NCBI RefSeq assembly: GCF_040675855.1
Contig: NZ_JBEGIK010000001.1
Location: 2,852,001-2,916,000 of the forward strand
Source: Microbacterium sp. LWH3-1.2
GTDB lineage: Bacteria > Actinomycetota > Actinomycetes > Actinomycetales > Microbacteriaceae
Direction: 5' to 3'
Length of the DNA stretch: 64,000 bases
Shown here: piece after piece, positions 21,786 through 30,516 of the stretch
Position numbering within the stretch: position 1 is the stretch's first letter
How the letters are laid out: each line of letters starts with the position of its first letter
The notes under the pieces: generated by a model
Databases searched by the model: none
The model's input: the letters and a program-made list of their open reading frames with translations, nothing else
What the model was told of the DNA's origin: nothing
Translations under genes and position numbers: made by a program

Positions 21786-22544
21786 TCAGTACCAGCCCGT
21801 GCGCTGCGAGTGGTCCCACGCGCCGCACGGCGTGCCGTAGCGCCCGCCGATGTAACCGAGACCCCACGTGATCTGCGTCGCGGGGTTCGTCTCCCAGTCG
21901 GCGCCGGCGGTGGCCATCTTGCTTCCGGGAAGCGCCTGCGGGATGCCGTAGGCGCCGCTGCTCGCGTTGTACGCGTTGACGCGCCAACCCGACTCCTTCT
22001 TCCAGAGCGCGACGAGGCACGCGAACTGGTCGTCGCCCCACCCGCGCGCCAGCACCATGTCGTAGGCGATGGCCTGGGCGCTGCCGGGGTCCGGCGTCAC
22101 GAACGGAGGACGCCATCCTCCCGATGACGTCGAGGTCGATGCCTGGACGGTCGGCGTGGGCTTGGGCTTCACATACACCGTGTAATTGCCGCGGTCGAGT
22201 GCCGCGGGCTCCGGGTCGGCCGCGTCCTCGTCGCCGGCGCGGGACTGCACGTCATCGAGCCCGCTGGCGTAGAGCGAGACCCGGGACGATTCCTCGTCGG
22301 AGCTGACCTGTGCCAGCGCGAGCCCGGTCGGACCGATGTAGGCGACGACGAAGCCGAGCACCGCGAAGGCGGCGAACGCGCCGACCACTCCGCGACGACG
22401 CGACCAGCGCGGGGCGGCTCTGGTGGCCGGGGAGGAGGAGACCGAAGGAGTGGATCCCGTCACGGCGACCGGCCTCGCAGGCCGGGTCGCCACCTCGTGA
22501 CGTCGGGCGCGTCTGGTGGGGTGCAGCTCGTTTCCAGAAGTCAC
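21786..22544 (-). CDS. Secreted lytic-transglycosylase-like protein (lysozyme-fold C-terminus)
   Basis: 252 residues. N-terminal basic region, one hydrophobic segment (VVGAFAAFAVLGFVVAYIGPTGLAL) acting as signal or anchor, an acidic/Pro/Thr linker (VYVKPKPTPTVQ), and a C-terminal domain of about 90 residues: ARGWGDDQFACLVALWKKESGWRVNAYN, SGAYGIPQALPGSKM and QITWGLGYIGGRYGTPCGAWDH. The KESGW glutamate is the likely catalytic acid, as in SLT-type and aggregation-promoting-factor C-terminal domains. Likely acts on peptidoglycan outside the membrane. Start GTG 22544 with CAGGA-like sequence upstream. First gene of a three-gene unit. Confidence 0.82.
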   Translation of the reverse strand: MTSGNELHPTRRARRHEVATRPARPVAVTGSTPSVSSSPATRAAPRWSRRRGVVGAFAAFAVLGFVVAYIGPTGLALAQVSSDEESSRVSLYASGLDDVQSRAGDEDAADPEPAALDRGNYTVYVKPKPTPTVQASTSTSSGGWRPPFVTPDPGSAQAIAYDMVLARGWGDDQFACLVALWKKESGWRVNAYNASSGAYGIPQALPGSKMATAGADWETNPATQITWGLGYIGGRYGTPCGAWDHSQRTGWY

Positions 22545-22602
22545 AGTGTCCTGATTCTCGCACAGGCGCCCGAGGGCATGCCATCTGCGGAACTCGCGCG
22601 CC

Positions 22603-23166
22603 TCACTTGACGGCGAGCATCACCTCGACGACGGCATCGAGGACCGCGTCGACCTGCGTTTCGCGATACCCCCCGCGTTGCATGCGGAACGCGACCGACC
22701 GCACCTGTTCGACGGTGACGGAGTCGCCGGTCTCCAGGAAGCGCGCGAGCTTGTCGGTGACGAGGTCGACCTCCGCGATGCGGTAGCCGTAACGCAAGGG
22801 CGAGACCCGATCGAAACGGCGCTTGACCGGGCGCGAGAGACGGTCGAGGACCTCCTGGGCGAGCTCGCGTGTGTGGCCGACCCACGCTTTCGCACCCGAG
22901 GCCGCCACCGCCGAGGAGCGCTCGCGAGCCGCGAAGGCGTCCTCGATGCGGCCGAGAGCGGCATCGACCGACGCGATGGCGTAACCGTGCCGCACCAGCG
23001 GGAACGCGACCTGCCGGATGTCGGCCGACGTCAATGCGTCCGTTCCGCGCTCGAACGAGGCGCGTGCCCGCGCGAGGAACTCGTCGACGGGCTGCTTGTC
23101 GTAGCCCTTCTCGCGTCCGCGCGCTTCGGGGAAGGATGTCCGGGCGATCGTCTGCGATGTCGTCAT
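22603..23166 (-). CDS. Protein made of three DivIVA-like modules
   Basis: 187 residues from ATG 23166 (MTTSQTIARTSFPEARG). Three related stretches contain the GY-x-x-x-x-VD core: GYDKQPVDEFLARARASF, HGYAIASVDAALGRIED and YGYRIAEVDLVTDKLA, with a fourth partial one at GGYRETQVDAVLDAV. This matches the actinobacterial DivI1A-domain families, related to the N-terminal lipid-binding part of DivIVA/Wag31, without a long coiled-coil tail. It may sense membrane curvature or bind growth-pole proteins; this is an inference. Its ATG overlaps the cdsA stop (ATGA), so it is coupled to phospholipid synthesis. Confidence 0.78.
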   Translation of the reverse strand: MTTSQTIARTSFPEARGREKGYDKQPVDEFLARARASFERGTDALTSADIRQVAFPLVRHGYAIASVDAALGRIEDAFAARERSSAVAASGAKAWVGHTRELAQEVLDRLSRPVKRRFDRVSPLRYGYRIAEVDLVTDKLARFLETGDSVTVEQVRSVAFRMQRGGYRETQVDAVLDAVVEVMLAVK

Positions 23167-24206
23167 GATGCCACCAGCGGAGTGAAGAGATAGTAGAGGG
23201 TCAGCGCTGCGACGACGGACAGCAGGATCGAGTCGAGTCGATCCAGCACGCCGCCGTGGCCCGGAAGCCAGGAGCTCATGTCCTTGATGCCGAGGTCGCG
23301 CTTGATCATCGATTCTCCCAGATCGCCGACCGTGGCCGTGGCGAGGATGAGGATGCCGAAGATGGCACCCATCCACCACTCGAGACCGAGCATGAAAAGC
23401 CCGACGAGAACGCCGGCGAGGATCGCGGCAGCTCCGGCACCCGCGAAGCCCTCCCACGTCTTCTTCGGGCTGATGCGGGGCGCCATGGGGTGCTTGCCCA
23501 TCGTGATGCCCGCAGCGTACGCGCCCGTGTCCACCGCGACGGCGACGATGATGAACGACAGGACCCACCACTCGCCGCCGTCCTTCGCCAGCAGGACGAG
23601 GGTGAGGCTTCCGAGGAAGGCAACATACAGCTGCAAGAACGTCGAGATGAGCACGTCGCCCAGGACGAGGCCGTACGCGCGGCCGTCGTGCGCTGCCATC
23701 TGACCGACCAGTCGCCACACCACGACGAACGCCAGCGCGACGAACAGCAACACCCAGTGCAGCCAGGAATCGACGAAGTACGCCGACAGCACCATCACCG
23801 TGGCTGCGATGAGCTGCGGGATCAGATCGACCCGACGACCGCTGGCGATCAGCGCGCGCGCGAACTCGAAGATCGCGAGCAGCGCTACGGCGACGGCGAA
23901 CGGCACGAACGCCCATTTCACGAACAGCAGCGATCCGAGCAGCACGACACCGATCGCGAGGCCGATGAGGATCGCGACGATGAGGTCGCGACCGGTGCGC
24001 TCCTTGATGCGCTCGTTCGCCTCCTCGAAGTCTGCCCGCGCCTGGGCCACGTGGCCCTCCAACTCGCTGCGCGCCGCGCGCAGATGCGACTGCAGCGCGG
24101 GGCCGGTCTCGTGGACCTCCGCGGCGCGCCGCGCCTCCCCCGCCTCGCGCCGCGTCTGCGGTGAGGAGGGCACGTCGCTCCGCGGCGGGTCGGATGCGTC
24201 GGTCAT
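23163..24206 (-). CDS. cdsA: Phosphatidate cytidylyltransferase
   Basis: Makes CDP-diacylglycerol from phosphatidic acid and CTP at the membrane. 347 residues. The first 70 or so are hydrophilic, charged and probably coiled coil (SHLRAARSELEGHVAQARADFEEANERIKERTG), followed by about eight membrane segments. The family signature near the C-terminus is complete: SMIKRDLGIKDMSS then LPGHGGVLDRLDS. Nine bases downstream of frr, placing it in the pyrH-frr-cdsA unit typical of bacteria. Overlaps the DivIVA-module gene by four bases. Confidence 0.95.
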   Translation of the reverse strand: MTDASDPPRSDVPSSPQTRREAGEARRAAEVHETGPALQSHLRAARSELEGHVAQARADFEEANERIKERTGRDLIVAILIGLAIGVVLLGSLLFVKWAFVPFAVAVALLAIFEFARALIASGRRVDLIPQLIAATVMVLSAYFVDSWLHWVLLFVALAFVVVWRLVGQMAAHDGRAYGLVLGDVLISTFLQLYVAFLGSLTLVLLAKDGGEWWVLSFIIVAVAVDTGAYAAGITMGKHPMAPRISPKKTWEGFAGAGAAAILAGVLVGLFMLGLEWWMGAIFGILILATATVGDLGESMIKRDLGIKDMSSWLPGHGGVLDRLDSILLSVVAALTLYYLFTPLVAS

Positions 24207-24215
24207 GGCCAGACC

Positions 24216-24770
24216 TCAGACCTCGAGGAGTTCGGCCTCTTTGCGCTTGAGCGCCTCGTCGATGGCGTCGACGTGCGCGCGCGTGAGCGCGTCGAGCTCC
24301 TTCTCGCCACGGGCGAGCTCGTCTTCGCCGACTTCGCCCTTCAGCGCGTCGATGTCGTCCTTCGCCTTGCGACGGATGCCGCGAACGTGGACCTTGGCGT
24401 CCTCGCCCTTGGTGCGCGTGAGCTTCACGTATTCCTTGCGGCGCTCCTCGGTGAGCTCGGGCATCGTGACGCGCACGAGGTTGCCGTCGTTCGTCGGGTT
24501 GACGCCCAGGTTCGGAATGTCGCGGATCGCCTGCTCGATCGCCTTCAGCGCCGACTTGTCGTACGGCGTGATGAGGAGCGTGCGCGCCTCGGGGTTGTTG
24601 ATCGACGCGAGCTGCGCAAGCGGCGTCGGGCTGCCGTAGTAGTCGACGAGGACCTTCTGGAACAGCTGCGGGTTCGCGCGTCCGGTGCGCACCGTGGCGA
24701 AGTCCTCCTTCGCTGCCTCGACGGCGCGGTCCATGCGCACTCCGGCATCGGCCAAGACGTCCGCGATCAC
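24216..24770 (-). CDS. frr: Ribosome recycling factor
   Basis: Splits post-termination ribosomes together with EF-G. 184 residues, standard length, with the family landmarks [65 protein letters not shown] and [17 protein letters not shown] start at 24770 is preceded by AAGGAG. Lies between pyrH (52-base gap) and cdsA. Confidence 0.97.
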   Translation of the reverse strand: MIADVLADAGVRMDRAVEAAKEDFATVRTGRANPQLFQKVLVDYYGSPTPLAQLASINNPEARTLLITPYDKSALKAIEQAIRDIPNLGVNPTNDGNLVRVTMPELTEERRKEYVKLTRTKGEDAKVHVRGIRRKAKDDIDALKGEVGEDELARGEKELDALTRAHVDAIDEALKRKEAELLEV

Positions 24771-24822
24771 AGTGTCTCCTTCGCGTAGATGGGGCTGGTC
24801 AAGTCTATCGACGCGCGGCGCG

Positions 24823-25542
24823 TCACGCCGTGACCAGCGTGCCGATGGTCTCCCCCAGGAGAGCCTTCGTCACATTGCCCGCGGGTTCCATGCCGAACAC
24901 GCGCATGTCCATCCGGTTGTCCATGCAGAGGCTGAACGCGGTCGAGTCGACGACCTTCAGACCGCGCTGCAGCGCGTCGAGGTACGTGATGCGATCGATG
25001 AGGGTGGCCGAGGCATCCTTCTTCGGGTCCGCGGTGTACACGCCGTCCACCCCGTTCTTCGCGACGAGCACCTCCTGCGCGTCGATCTCGAGCGCGCGCT
25101 GCGCGGCGACGGTGTCGGTGGAGAAGTACGGCAGACCGGCGCCGGCGCCGAAGATCACCACGCGGCCCTTCTCCATGTGACGCTCCGCGCGGCGTGGGAT
25201 GTAGGGCTCGGCGACCTGCGTCATCGAGATCGCCGACTGCACGCGCGTGGCGGCGCCGGCCTGCTCGAGGAAGTCCTGCAGCGCGAGGGCGTTCATGACG
25301 GTGCCGAGCATGCCCATGTAGTCAGCTCGCCCGCGGTCCATGCCGCGCTGACTCAACTCCGCGCCGCGGAAGAAGTTGCCGCCGCCGACGACCACAGCGA
25401 TCTCGACCCGGTCGACCGCTGCCGCGATCTCCTGGGCGATCTGGCTGACCACGTCGGGGTTCACACCCAGCTGGCCTCCGCCGAACGCTTCGCCGGACAG
25501 CTTCAGAAGGACGCGGCGGCGCCCGGTGTTCTCGTTGATCAC
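24823..25542 (-). CDS. pyrH: UMP kinase
   Basis: Phosphorylates UMP to UDP in pyrimidine nucleotide synthesis; hexameric bacterial type. 239 residues with [11 protein letters not shown] at the N-terminus, [45 protein letters not shown] and [17 protein letters not shown] start 25542 has GAGAGGACC upstream. A -10 box lies further upstream, and the tsf terminator precedes it, so pyrH starts a new transcription unit. Confidence 0.96.
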   Translation of the reverse strand: MINENTGRRRVLLKLSGEAFGGGQLGVNPDVVSQIAQEIAAAVDRVEIAVVVGGGNFFRGAELSQRGMDRGRADYMGMLGTVMNALALQDFLEQAGAATRVQSAISMTQVAEPYIPRRAERHMEKGRVVIFGAGAGLPYFSTDTVAAQRALEIDAQEVLVAKNGVDGVYTADPKKDASATLIDRITYLDALQRGLKVVDSTAFSLCMDNRMDMRVFGMEPAGNVTKALLGETIGTLVTA

Positions 25543-25563
25543 TGTGGTCCTCTCGTCTACGAC

Positions 25564-25569
25564 AAACTA
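25564..25569 (-). promoter_or_regulatory. -10 box of pyrH-frr-cdsA
   Basis: TAGTTT on the minus strand, 21 bases upstream of the pyrH GTG, with a ribosome-binding sequence between. It lies just after the tsf terminator, consistent with a separate promoter. Confidence 0.45.
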
Positions 25570-25585
25570 TCGAAGGGCATGCGAA

Positions 25586-25617
25586 AAGGCCCGCATCGGA
25601 TTGCCGATGCGGGCCTT
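25586..25617 (-). terminator. Rho-independent terminator of rpsB-tsf
   Basis: On the minus strand AAGGCCCGCATCGG, loop CAAT, CCGATGCGGGCCTT, continuing into a short T run (CCTTTTCGC). A 14-bp perfect stem, nine bases after the tsf stop. Confidence 0.88.
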
Positions 25618-25626
25618 CTCAGAAGG

Positions 25627-26454
25627 TCAGGCGCCGACCTTGTAACGGGCGAAGCCCGTCAGGGTGAGACCGGCGTCCTTCGCGACCTGCGCGACGGACT
25701 GCTTGTTGTCCTTCGCGTAATCCTGATCGAGGAGCGAGACCTGCTTGAAGAACGCGTTCACGCGGCCCTCGACGATCTTCGGCAGGGCGGCCTCGGGCTT
25801 GCCCTCGTTGCGGGAGATCTCTGTGACGATCTCGCGCTCCTTTTCGACCTCGGCCTCGGGGACCTCGTCGCGCGACAGGTAGGACGGGTTCGCGAACGAG
25901 ATGTGCTGTGCGAGGCTGCGCGCCGTCTCGGCGTCGTCACCCGAGTAGGCGAGGACGACACCGACCTGCGGCGGCAGGTCCTTGCTGGTCTTGTGGAGGT
26001 AGATCTCGAACTTGTCGCCCGAGAGCGTGTTCACACGGCGCAGTTCCACCTTCTCGCCGATGATCGCGGCCTCGTCCGAGATGAGCTCGGCGACCGTCTG
26101 GCTGCCGGCGGGCGCGGCGAGTGCGGCCTCGGCAGAGTCGGCGTGGGCCGCGGCGGCGGCGTCGAGCACCTTGTCCGCGAGGGCGAGGAAGCGGTCGTTC
26201 TTCGCGACGAAGTCGGTCTCGGTGTTGAGCTCGATGATGGTGACCTGACCGTCGACCTCCTTGGCCGCGACGAGGCCCTCGCTCGTGGAGCGGTCGGCAC
26301 GCTTGGCGTTGCCCTTCGCACCCTTGAGGCGCAGGATCTCGACGGCCTTCTCGAGGTCGCCGTCGGCCTCCTCGAGAGCCTTCTTGGTGTCGACCATGCC
26401 CGTGCCGAGCTGCTCACGCAGCGTCTTGATGTCGGCGATCGTGAAGTTTGCCAT
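25627..26454 (-). CDS. tsf: Translation elongation factor Ts
   Basis: Nucleotide exchange factor for EF-Tu. 275 residues from ATG 26454 (MANFTIADIKTLREQLGTGM). Characteristic DTKKALEEADGDLEKAVEILRLKG and the TDFVAKNDRF motif that contacts EF-Tu are present. Downstream of rpsB by about 100 bases, the classical pair, and followed by a strong terminator. Confidence 0.97.
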   Translation of the reverse strand: MANFTIADIKTLREQLGTGMVDTKKALEEADGDLEKAVEILRLKGAKGNAKRADRSTSEGLVAAKEVDGQVTIIELNTETDFVAKNDRFLALADKVLDAAAAAHADSAEAALAAPAGSQTVAELISDEAAIIGEKVELRRVNTLSGDKFEIYLHKTSKDLPPQVGVVLAYSGDDAETARSLAQHISFANPSYLSRDEVPEAEVEKEREIVTEISRNEGKPEAALPKIVEGRVNAFFKQVSLLDQDYAKDNKQSVAQVAKDAGLTLTGFARYKVGA

Positions 26455-26498
26455 GGGTGGCGGCTCCTTGATTTGTGTGAGTTCTCGTGGGATGCCTC

Positions 26499-26538
26499 GG
26501 CGGGACCGTCCGGACCGCTCGGTCTGGTCGATCCCGCC
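26499..26538 (-). other. Inverted repeat in the rpsB-tsf gap
   Basis: GGCGGGA at 26499-26505 pairs with TCCCGCC at 26532-26538, enclosing further short complementary pieces (ACCG/CGGT). It could be an attenuating or processing hairpin between rpsB and tsf. No T run. Confidence 0.35.
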
Positions 26539-26557
26539 GCGGCGGAGTGTGTGAGCC

Positions 26558-27436
26558 TTACTCGGCGGGGGTCGCCTCAGCGGCCTCTGCGACCTCAGCG
26601 GCCTCAGCACCGGCCTCATCGGCAGCCGACTCGGTGGCGATGGTCTCGACCTCGGCGACGTCGGTCACGACGGGCGCGCCCTGCTCGAGCAGCTCGCGCT
26701 CCCAGTCGGCGAGGGGCTCCGCGTCAGCGGCCTCGTCGGTGGGCTGGTGGCGCTGGATCAGGCCCTCGGCGGCGGCGTCGGCGATGATGCGGGTGAGCAG
26801 GCCCACCGAGCGGATCGCGTCGTCGTTGCCCGGGATCGGGTACTGGAACTCGTCCGGATCGGCGTTGGTGTCGAGGATGCCGATCACCGGGATGCCGAGC
26901 TTCGACGCCTCGTCGATCGCGAGGTGCTCGCGCTTGGCGTCGACGACCCAGATGGCCGAGGGGGTCTTCTGCAGGTTGCGGATACCGCCGAGCGACTTGT
27001 GGAGCTTGTCGAGCTCGCGCTTCTTGAGGAGGAGCTCCTTCTTGGTGAAGCCGCTCGCAGCCGGGTCCTCGAAGTCGAGCTCCTCGAGCTCCTTCATGCG
27101 CGCGAGACGCTTGGACACGGTCGAGAAGTTGGTGAGCAGACCGCCCAGCCAGCGCTGGTTGACGTAGGGCTGGCCCACGCGGGTCGCCTGCTCGGCGATG
27201 ACTTCCTGAGCCTGCTTCTTGGTGCCGACGAAGAGGATGGTGCCGCCGTGCGCGACGGTCTCCTTGACGAACTCGTACGCCTTGTCGATGTACGTCAGCG
27301 ACTGCTGCAGGTCGATGATGTGGATGCCGCTGCGCTCCGTGAGGATGAAGCGCTTGACCTTCGGATTCCACCGGCGGGTCTGGTGTCCGAAGTGGACGCC
27401 GCTGTCGAGCAGCTGGCGAATGGTGACGACGGCCAT
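26558..27436 (-). CDS. rpsB: 30S ribosomal protein S2
   Basis: 292 residues from ATG 27436 ([27 protein letters not shown] in two pieces), with [25 protein letters not shown] and the conserved [19 protein letters not shown] region. The C-terminal 45 residues are Ala/Glu-rich ([20 protein letters not shown]), an extension common in actinobacterial S2. AGGAGA precedes the start. It is the first gene of rpsB-tsf and has a long leader. Confidence 0.97.
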   Translation of the reverse strand: MAVVTIRQLLDSGVHFGHQTRRWNPKVKRFILTERSGIHIIDLQQSLTYIDKAYEFVKETVAHGGTILFVGTKKQAQEVIAEQATRVGQPYVNQRWLGGLLTNFSTVSKRLARMKELEELDFEDPAASGFTKKELLLKKRELDKLHKSLGGIRNLQKTPSAIWVVDAKREHLAIDEASKLGIPVIGILDTNADPDEFQYPIPGNDDAIRSVGLLTRIIADAAAEGLIQRHQPTDEAADAEPLADWERELLEQGAPVVTDVAEVETIATESAADEAGAEAAEVAEAAEATPAE

Positions 27437-27662
27437 GGCCGTTCTCCTGTTCCGGCGCGTGCGCGCCTGTTGCGGTTGTTCTCGCGCCGGCTCGTGGCCG
27501 GCGTGGCCTGGCGCCCGGCTCATTCCCGCCCTGCGCTCGCTCGAAAGCGCTCGCGGGGACCGTTGGGGATGGATGCCGCGCCTCACCCTTCGTCAGACTC
27601 GGGGTTTGCGGCGCTCTGGGCACGCGGAGTCACCCCGACATGCGGAGTGCGCACTCAGTGTA
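27437..27662 (-). promoter_or_regulatory. rpsB promoter and long 5' leader
   Basis: An extended -10 box, TGATACACT, lies on the minus strand with TACACT at 27657-27662. A start about seven bases downstream gives a leader of roughly 210 bases before the rpsB ATG. The leader can form several short GC-rich hairpins (for example GCCGGC/GCCGGC and GGCGCG/CGCGCC arms near the start codon). S2 represses its own mRNA in other bacteria, so an autoregulatory leader is plausible but not shown. No gene is visible in this stretch. Confidence 0.5.
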
Positions 27663-27771
27663 TCAGGAGCGGCCGGACCGCTCCTCCTCCCCCGACGGCA
27701 GATCGCGACGCTTGTCCACGTCGTTCCGTCGCTTCCATCCGCCGCCGCCTCGGGCGGGTCAGGGTGGTGCC

Positions 27772-28344
27772 ATGCCGAAGCGCGCGCTCATCCGCCAGCA
27801 CCGATTCAGCCGGCCGCCTGCCCACCTCGGCGCCGTCATCGCCGTGGGCGTCGTGCTCGCTCTTTCGCCGGGCACGAAGGCGCACGCCGATGTCACGGAG
27901 CCGGGCCCGGTCGTCGACGGCGGAACGGTGTCGCTCGCGCGCGACTGGCAGTGGCCCGTGCATCCGTTCCGGCTGGCGCACCCCTTCGTCGCGCCGCCCC
28001 ACGAGTACGGACCAGGACACCGGGGCGTCGACCTCCTACCGGTCGGCGAGGGCGTCGTACTCGCCCCCGCCGCGGGCGTCGTCGCGTTCTCAGGTCAGGT
28101 CGCCGGACGCGACGTGATCACCGTGGACCACGGCGACGGTCTCGTGTCGACACTCGAGCCCATCCACTCAGCCCTCCGCGCAGGAACACCGGTCGGCGAG
28201 GGCGCGACACTGGGAACGGTGTCGGAGGGCGGGCACGCCGAGACCGGTACGGTGCACTTCGGTGTCCGGCTCGACGGCGTCTACATCAACCCGCTCGTCC
28301 TCCTGGGCGGGGTGCCCCGCGCGGTGCTGCTCCCCTGCTGCTGA
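27772..28344 (+). CDS. Secreted M23-family peptidase-like protein
   Basis: 190 residues from ATG 27772, preceded by AGGGTGG. N-terminal signal peptide (HLGAVIAVGVVLALSPGTKAHA) followed by a LytM/M23 domain: WPVHPFRLAHPF, GHRGVDLLP (zinc-binding His and Asp), VVTV-like strand DVITVDHGDGLVSTLEPIHSAL, and TVHFGVRLDG. The usual HxH is T-V-H here, so the first His is absent while the zinc-binding second His is kept. I recall related actinobacterial proteins also lacking it (LHWG pattern). It may be a weak or non-catalytic peptidoglycan binder. Lies between rpsB (divergent) and xerC (convergent). Confidence 0.82.
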   Translation: MPKRALIRQHRFSRPPAHLGAVIAVGVVLALSPGTKAHADVTEPGPVVDGGTVSLARDWQWPVHPFRLAHPFVAPPHEYGPGHRGVDLLPVGEGVVLAPAAGVVAFSGQVAGRDVITVDHGDGLVSTLEPIHSALRAGTPVGEGATLGTVSEGGHAETGTVHFGVRLDGVYINPLVLLGGVPRAVLLPCC

Positions 28345-28350
28345 CGGAGA

Positions 28351-29256
28351 TCAAGCCCGCGGGTGCGCGAGGCGGTACGACGCCGCCAGTCTCTCGCTGG
28401 AGACGTGGGTGTAGATCTGCGTGGTGCCCAGACTCGCATGGCCCAGGATCTCCTGGACAGCGCGCAGGTCTGCGCCGCCGTCGAGGAGGTGGGTCGCCGC
28501 CGAGTGGCGCAGCGCGTGCGGTCCCACCTGGGCGCCGAGCTCGGGTCCGAGCCGCCGCGATACGAGAGCGTAGACGGCGCGCGGCCCGATCCGCCCGCCC
28601 CGGGCACCCAGGAAGAGCGCGGGAACGGACGTGTCGTCCGCTCGTCGGGCGAGAAGCGCCGGCCGGCCGCGGACGACGTAGGCGTCGATCGCCCTGAGCG
28701 CGGGGAGCCCGAAAGGTACGACCCTCTCCTTCGATCCCTTGCCCAGCAGGCGGGCCGTGCGGCGGTCGTGATCCAGATCGTCGACGTCGAGCCCGCACAG
28801 CTCGGAGACGCGCACCGCTGCGCCGTACAGCAGCTCGAGCATCGCATGATCGCGCAGCGCGACGGGATCGCCGTCTGCGGCCGCCGATGCGAGGCGATCG
28901 AGCATGTCGCTCAGCGTGTCGGCGGTGGCGACCTTGGGCAGAGTCTTCCCGCGCTTCGGGGCGACCAGCCGAAGGCTCGGGTCAGCGGCGATCGCGCCAG
29001 TCTCGGTCACCCACGCGAAGAAGCCCCGGACGGCTGCAGTGCGCCGCGCGATCGTGGCGCGGCTGTCGCCGCGCTGGACGGCGTGCCACAGCCAATCGCG
29101 GAGGCTCTCGAGATCGACGGCGGCGAGTTCGACGTCGCCGCAGGCATCGACCAGTCCGTCCAGGTCGGACCGGTAGGCCCGCACAGTGGCGGGCGAGAGG
29201 CGGCGCACCTCCGCGAGATGACGCAGATACACGGTCGCCGCCTCCCCGATCTCCAT
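28351..29256 (-). CDS. xerC: Tyrosine recombinase, XerC type
   Basis: 301 residues. N-terminal SAM-like domain (TVYLRHLAEVRRLSPATVRAYRSDL) and catalytic domain with Arg in AAVRVSELCGLD, Lys in the GKGSKERVVPFG hairpin, HALRHSAATHLLDGG (HxxR), LGHASLGTTQIYTHV with the second His and the nucleophilic Tyr. Full catalytic set, standard length. Likely resolves chromosome dimers at dif with a XerD encoded elsewhere. Its position after dprA is typical for actinobacteria, so this is a housekeeping recombinase and not a phage integrase. CATGCT lies six bases before ATG, close to the leaderless pattern. Confidence 0.9.
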   Translation of the reverse strand: MEIGEAATVYLRHLAEVRRLSPATVRAYRSDLDGLVDACGDVELAAVDLESLRDWLWHAVQRGDSRATIARRTAAVRGFFAWVTETGAIAADPSLRLVAPKRGKTLPKVATADTLSDMLDRLASAAADGDPVALRDHAMLELLYGAAVRVSELCGLDVDDLDHDRRTARLLGKGSKERVVPFGLPALRAIDAYVVRGRPALLARRADDTSVPALFLGARGGRIGPRAVYALVSRRLGPELGAQVGPHALRHSAATHLLDGGADLRAVQEILGHASLGTTQIYTHVSSERLAASYRLAHPRA

Positions 29257-29328
29257 GGTTCCAGCATGGGCCAGGCGGTTCCCTCGAGCGCCCTGCGACG
29301 CGCACTCGCGTGCCCAGTCATCCGTCGA

Positions 29329-30516
29329 TCACCCTCCGATGCGGAGCAGCCGCCAGCCCTCGACCCCCGACTCGACAGCTCCTTCGAGTCGCAGCAGCCC
29401 GAGGATGCCCTCGACGACGTCGGCCGCCATGCCCGCGCGCCGCGCGATGTCGCGGGCATCCCGCCAGACGCGGGTGCTCATGGCGTCCTTCACCCGGGTC
29501 GCGTCGCCGGTGTAGGTCCCGCGCGGGGCGGCGGCAGCATCCGTTCCGCCATCCATCCCCAGCAGCTCTCGCACGTCGTCGGCGCTCGTGATGCACTGCG
29601 CCCCGTACTCGCGGATGAGCCGGTGCGTGCCCGCCGACGTCGCCGAGGTGATCTGTCCGGGCACGGCACCGAGCGGACGTGACAGGGCGGCCGCGTGGCC
29701 GGCAGTGTTGAGCGAGCCGCTGCGCCACCCCGCCTCGACCACGACGGTAGCGGCCGAGAGCGCGGCGATCAGCCGGTTTCGCTGCAGGAAGCGCCATTTC
29801 GTGGGCGCAGAGCCGCATGCGACCTCGCTCACCACGACCCCGCGTCGGGCGATGTCGTCGATCAGCTGGGTGTGGCCGGCGGGATACGCGCGATCAGCGC
29901 CGCCAGCGAGCAGTGCGACCGTGAGACCGCTCGCCATCAGCGCCGCGCGGTGCGCAGAGCCGTCGATGCCGTAGGCGCCGCCTGAGACCACCGCCACGCC
30001 GCTGCCCGCCAGATCGGCCGCGAGCTCCCGCGCCACGTGGTCGCCGTAGTGGGTCGCCGCCCTGGCGCCGACGATGGCGACCGATGCGTGGACGCGTGGG
30101 AGCGCGGACGCATCGCCCCGGACCCACAGACACAGTGGCGCGTGTGCTCCGAGGTCGTCCAGCTGCACGGGCCATTCGGGATCGGCCCGCGTCACCAACC
30201 TCACGCCGCGGGCCGCCGCCGCGGTCAGGGAGTCGGCAACGCCGCCGGCGGACAACCGCGGCAGCCAACGCTTACGGCCCTCCGCCGCTTCTCTGGGCGA
30301 GAGCTCGGCGAGTTCGTCGCCCGCCACGACCGCCTCCAGGCTCGCGACCGGACCGCGGGCGCCGATGATGCGCCCCGCGACCGAGTCGCCTGGCTCGGTG
30401 AGCAGGCACCAGACCGCCGTCGCATACCGCTCCCGGGCCGCATCAGCGTCGTACTCGACACCCGCGGGCGAGAGTGCGCGCCGGGCGGCGTCGGCGCTCA
30501 GATCGAACGCGATCAC
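29329..30516 (-). CDS. dprA: DNA-processing protein DprA
   Basis: Binds single-stranded DNA and loads RecA in natural transformation. 395 residues from GTG 30516. The Rossmann-like core is clear: VAIVGARAATHYGDHVARELAADLA, AVVSGGAYGIDGSAHRAAL, LLAGGADRAYPAGHTQLI, SEVACGSAPTKWRFLQRNRLIAALS and VVEAGWRSGSLNTAGHAA. A C-terminal winged-helix-like region (ARRAGMAADVVEGILGLLRLEGAVE) follows. GTG overlaps the comM stop (GTGA). Part of yraN-comM-dprA. Confidence 0.94.
   Translation of the reverse strand: MIAFDLSADAARRALSPAGVEYDADAARERYATAVWCLLTEPGDSVAGRIIGARGPVASLEAVVAGDELAELSPREAAEGRKRWLPRLSAGGVADSLTAAAARGVRLVTRADPEWPVQLDDLGAHAPLCLWVRGDASALPRVHASVAIVGARAATHYGDHVARELAADLAGSGVAVVSGGAYGIDGSAHRAALMASGLTVALLAGGADRAYPAGHTQLIDDIARRGVVVSEVACGSAPTKWRFLQRNRLIAALSAATVVVEAGWRSGSLNTAGHAAALSRPLGAVPGQITSATSAGTHRLIREYGAQCITSADDVRELLGMDGGTDAAAAPRGTYTGDATRVKDAMSTRVWRDARDIARRAGMAADVVEGILGLLRLEGAVESGVEGWRLLRIGG

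Noticed and set aside
28351..29256. The tyrosine recombinase as a sign of a prophage or integron
   Set aside because: It lies in the conserved comM-dprA-xerC order, has standard XerC length, and no phage genes or attachment repeats are nearby.
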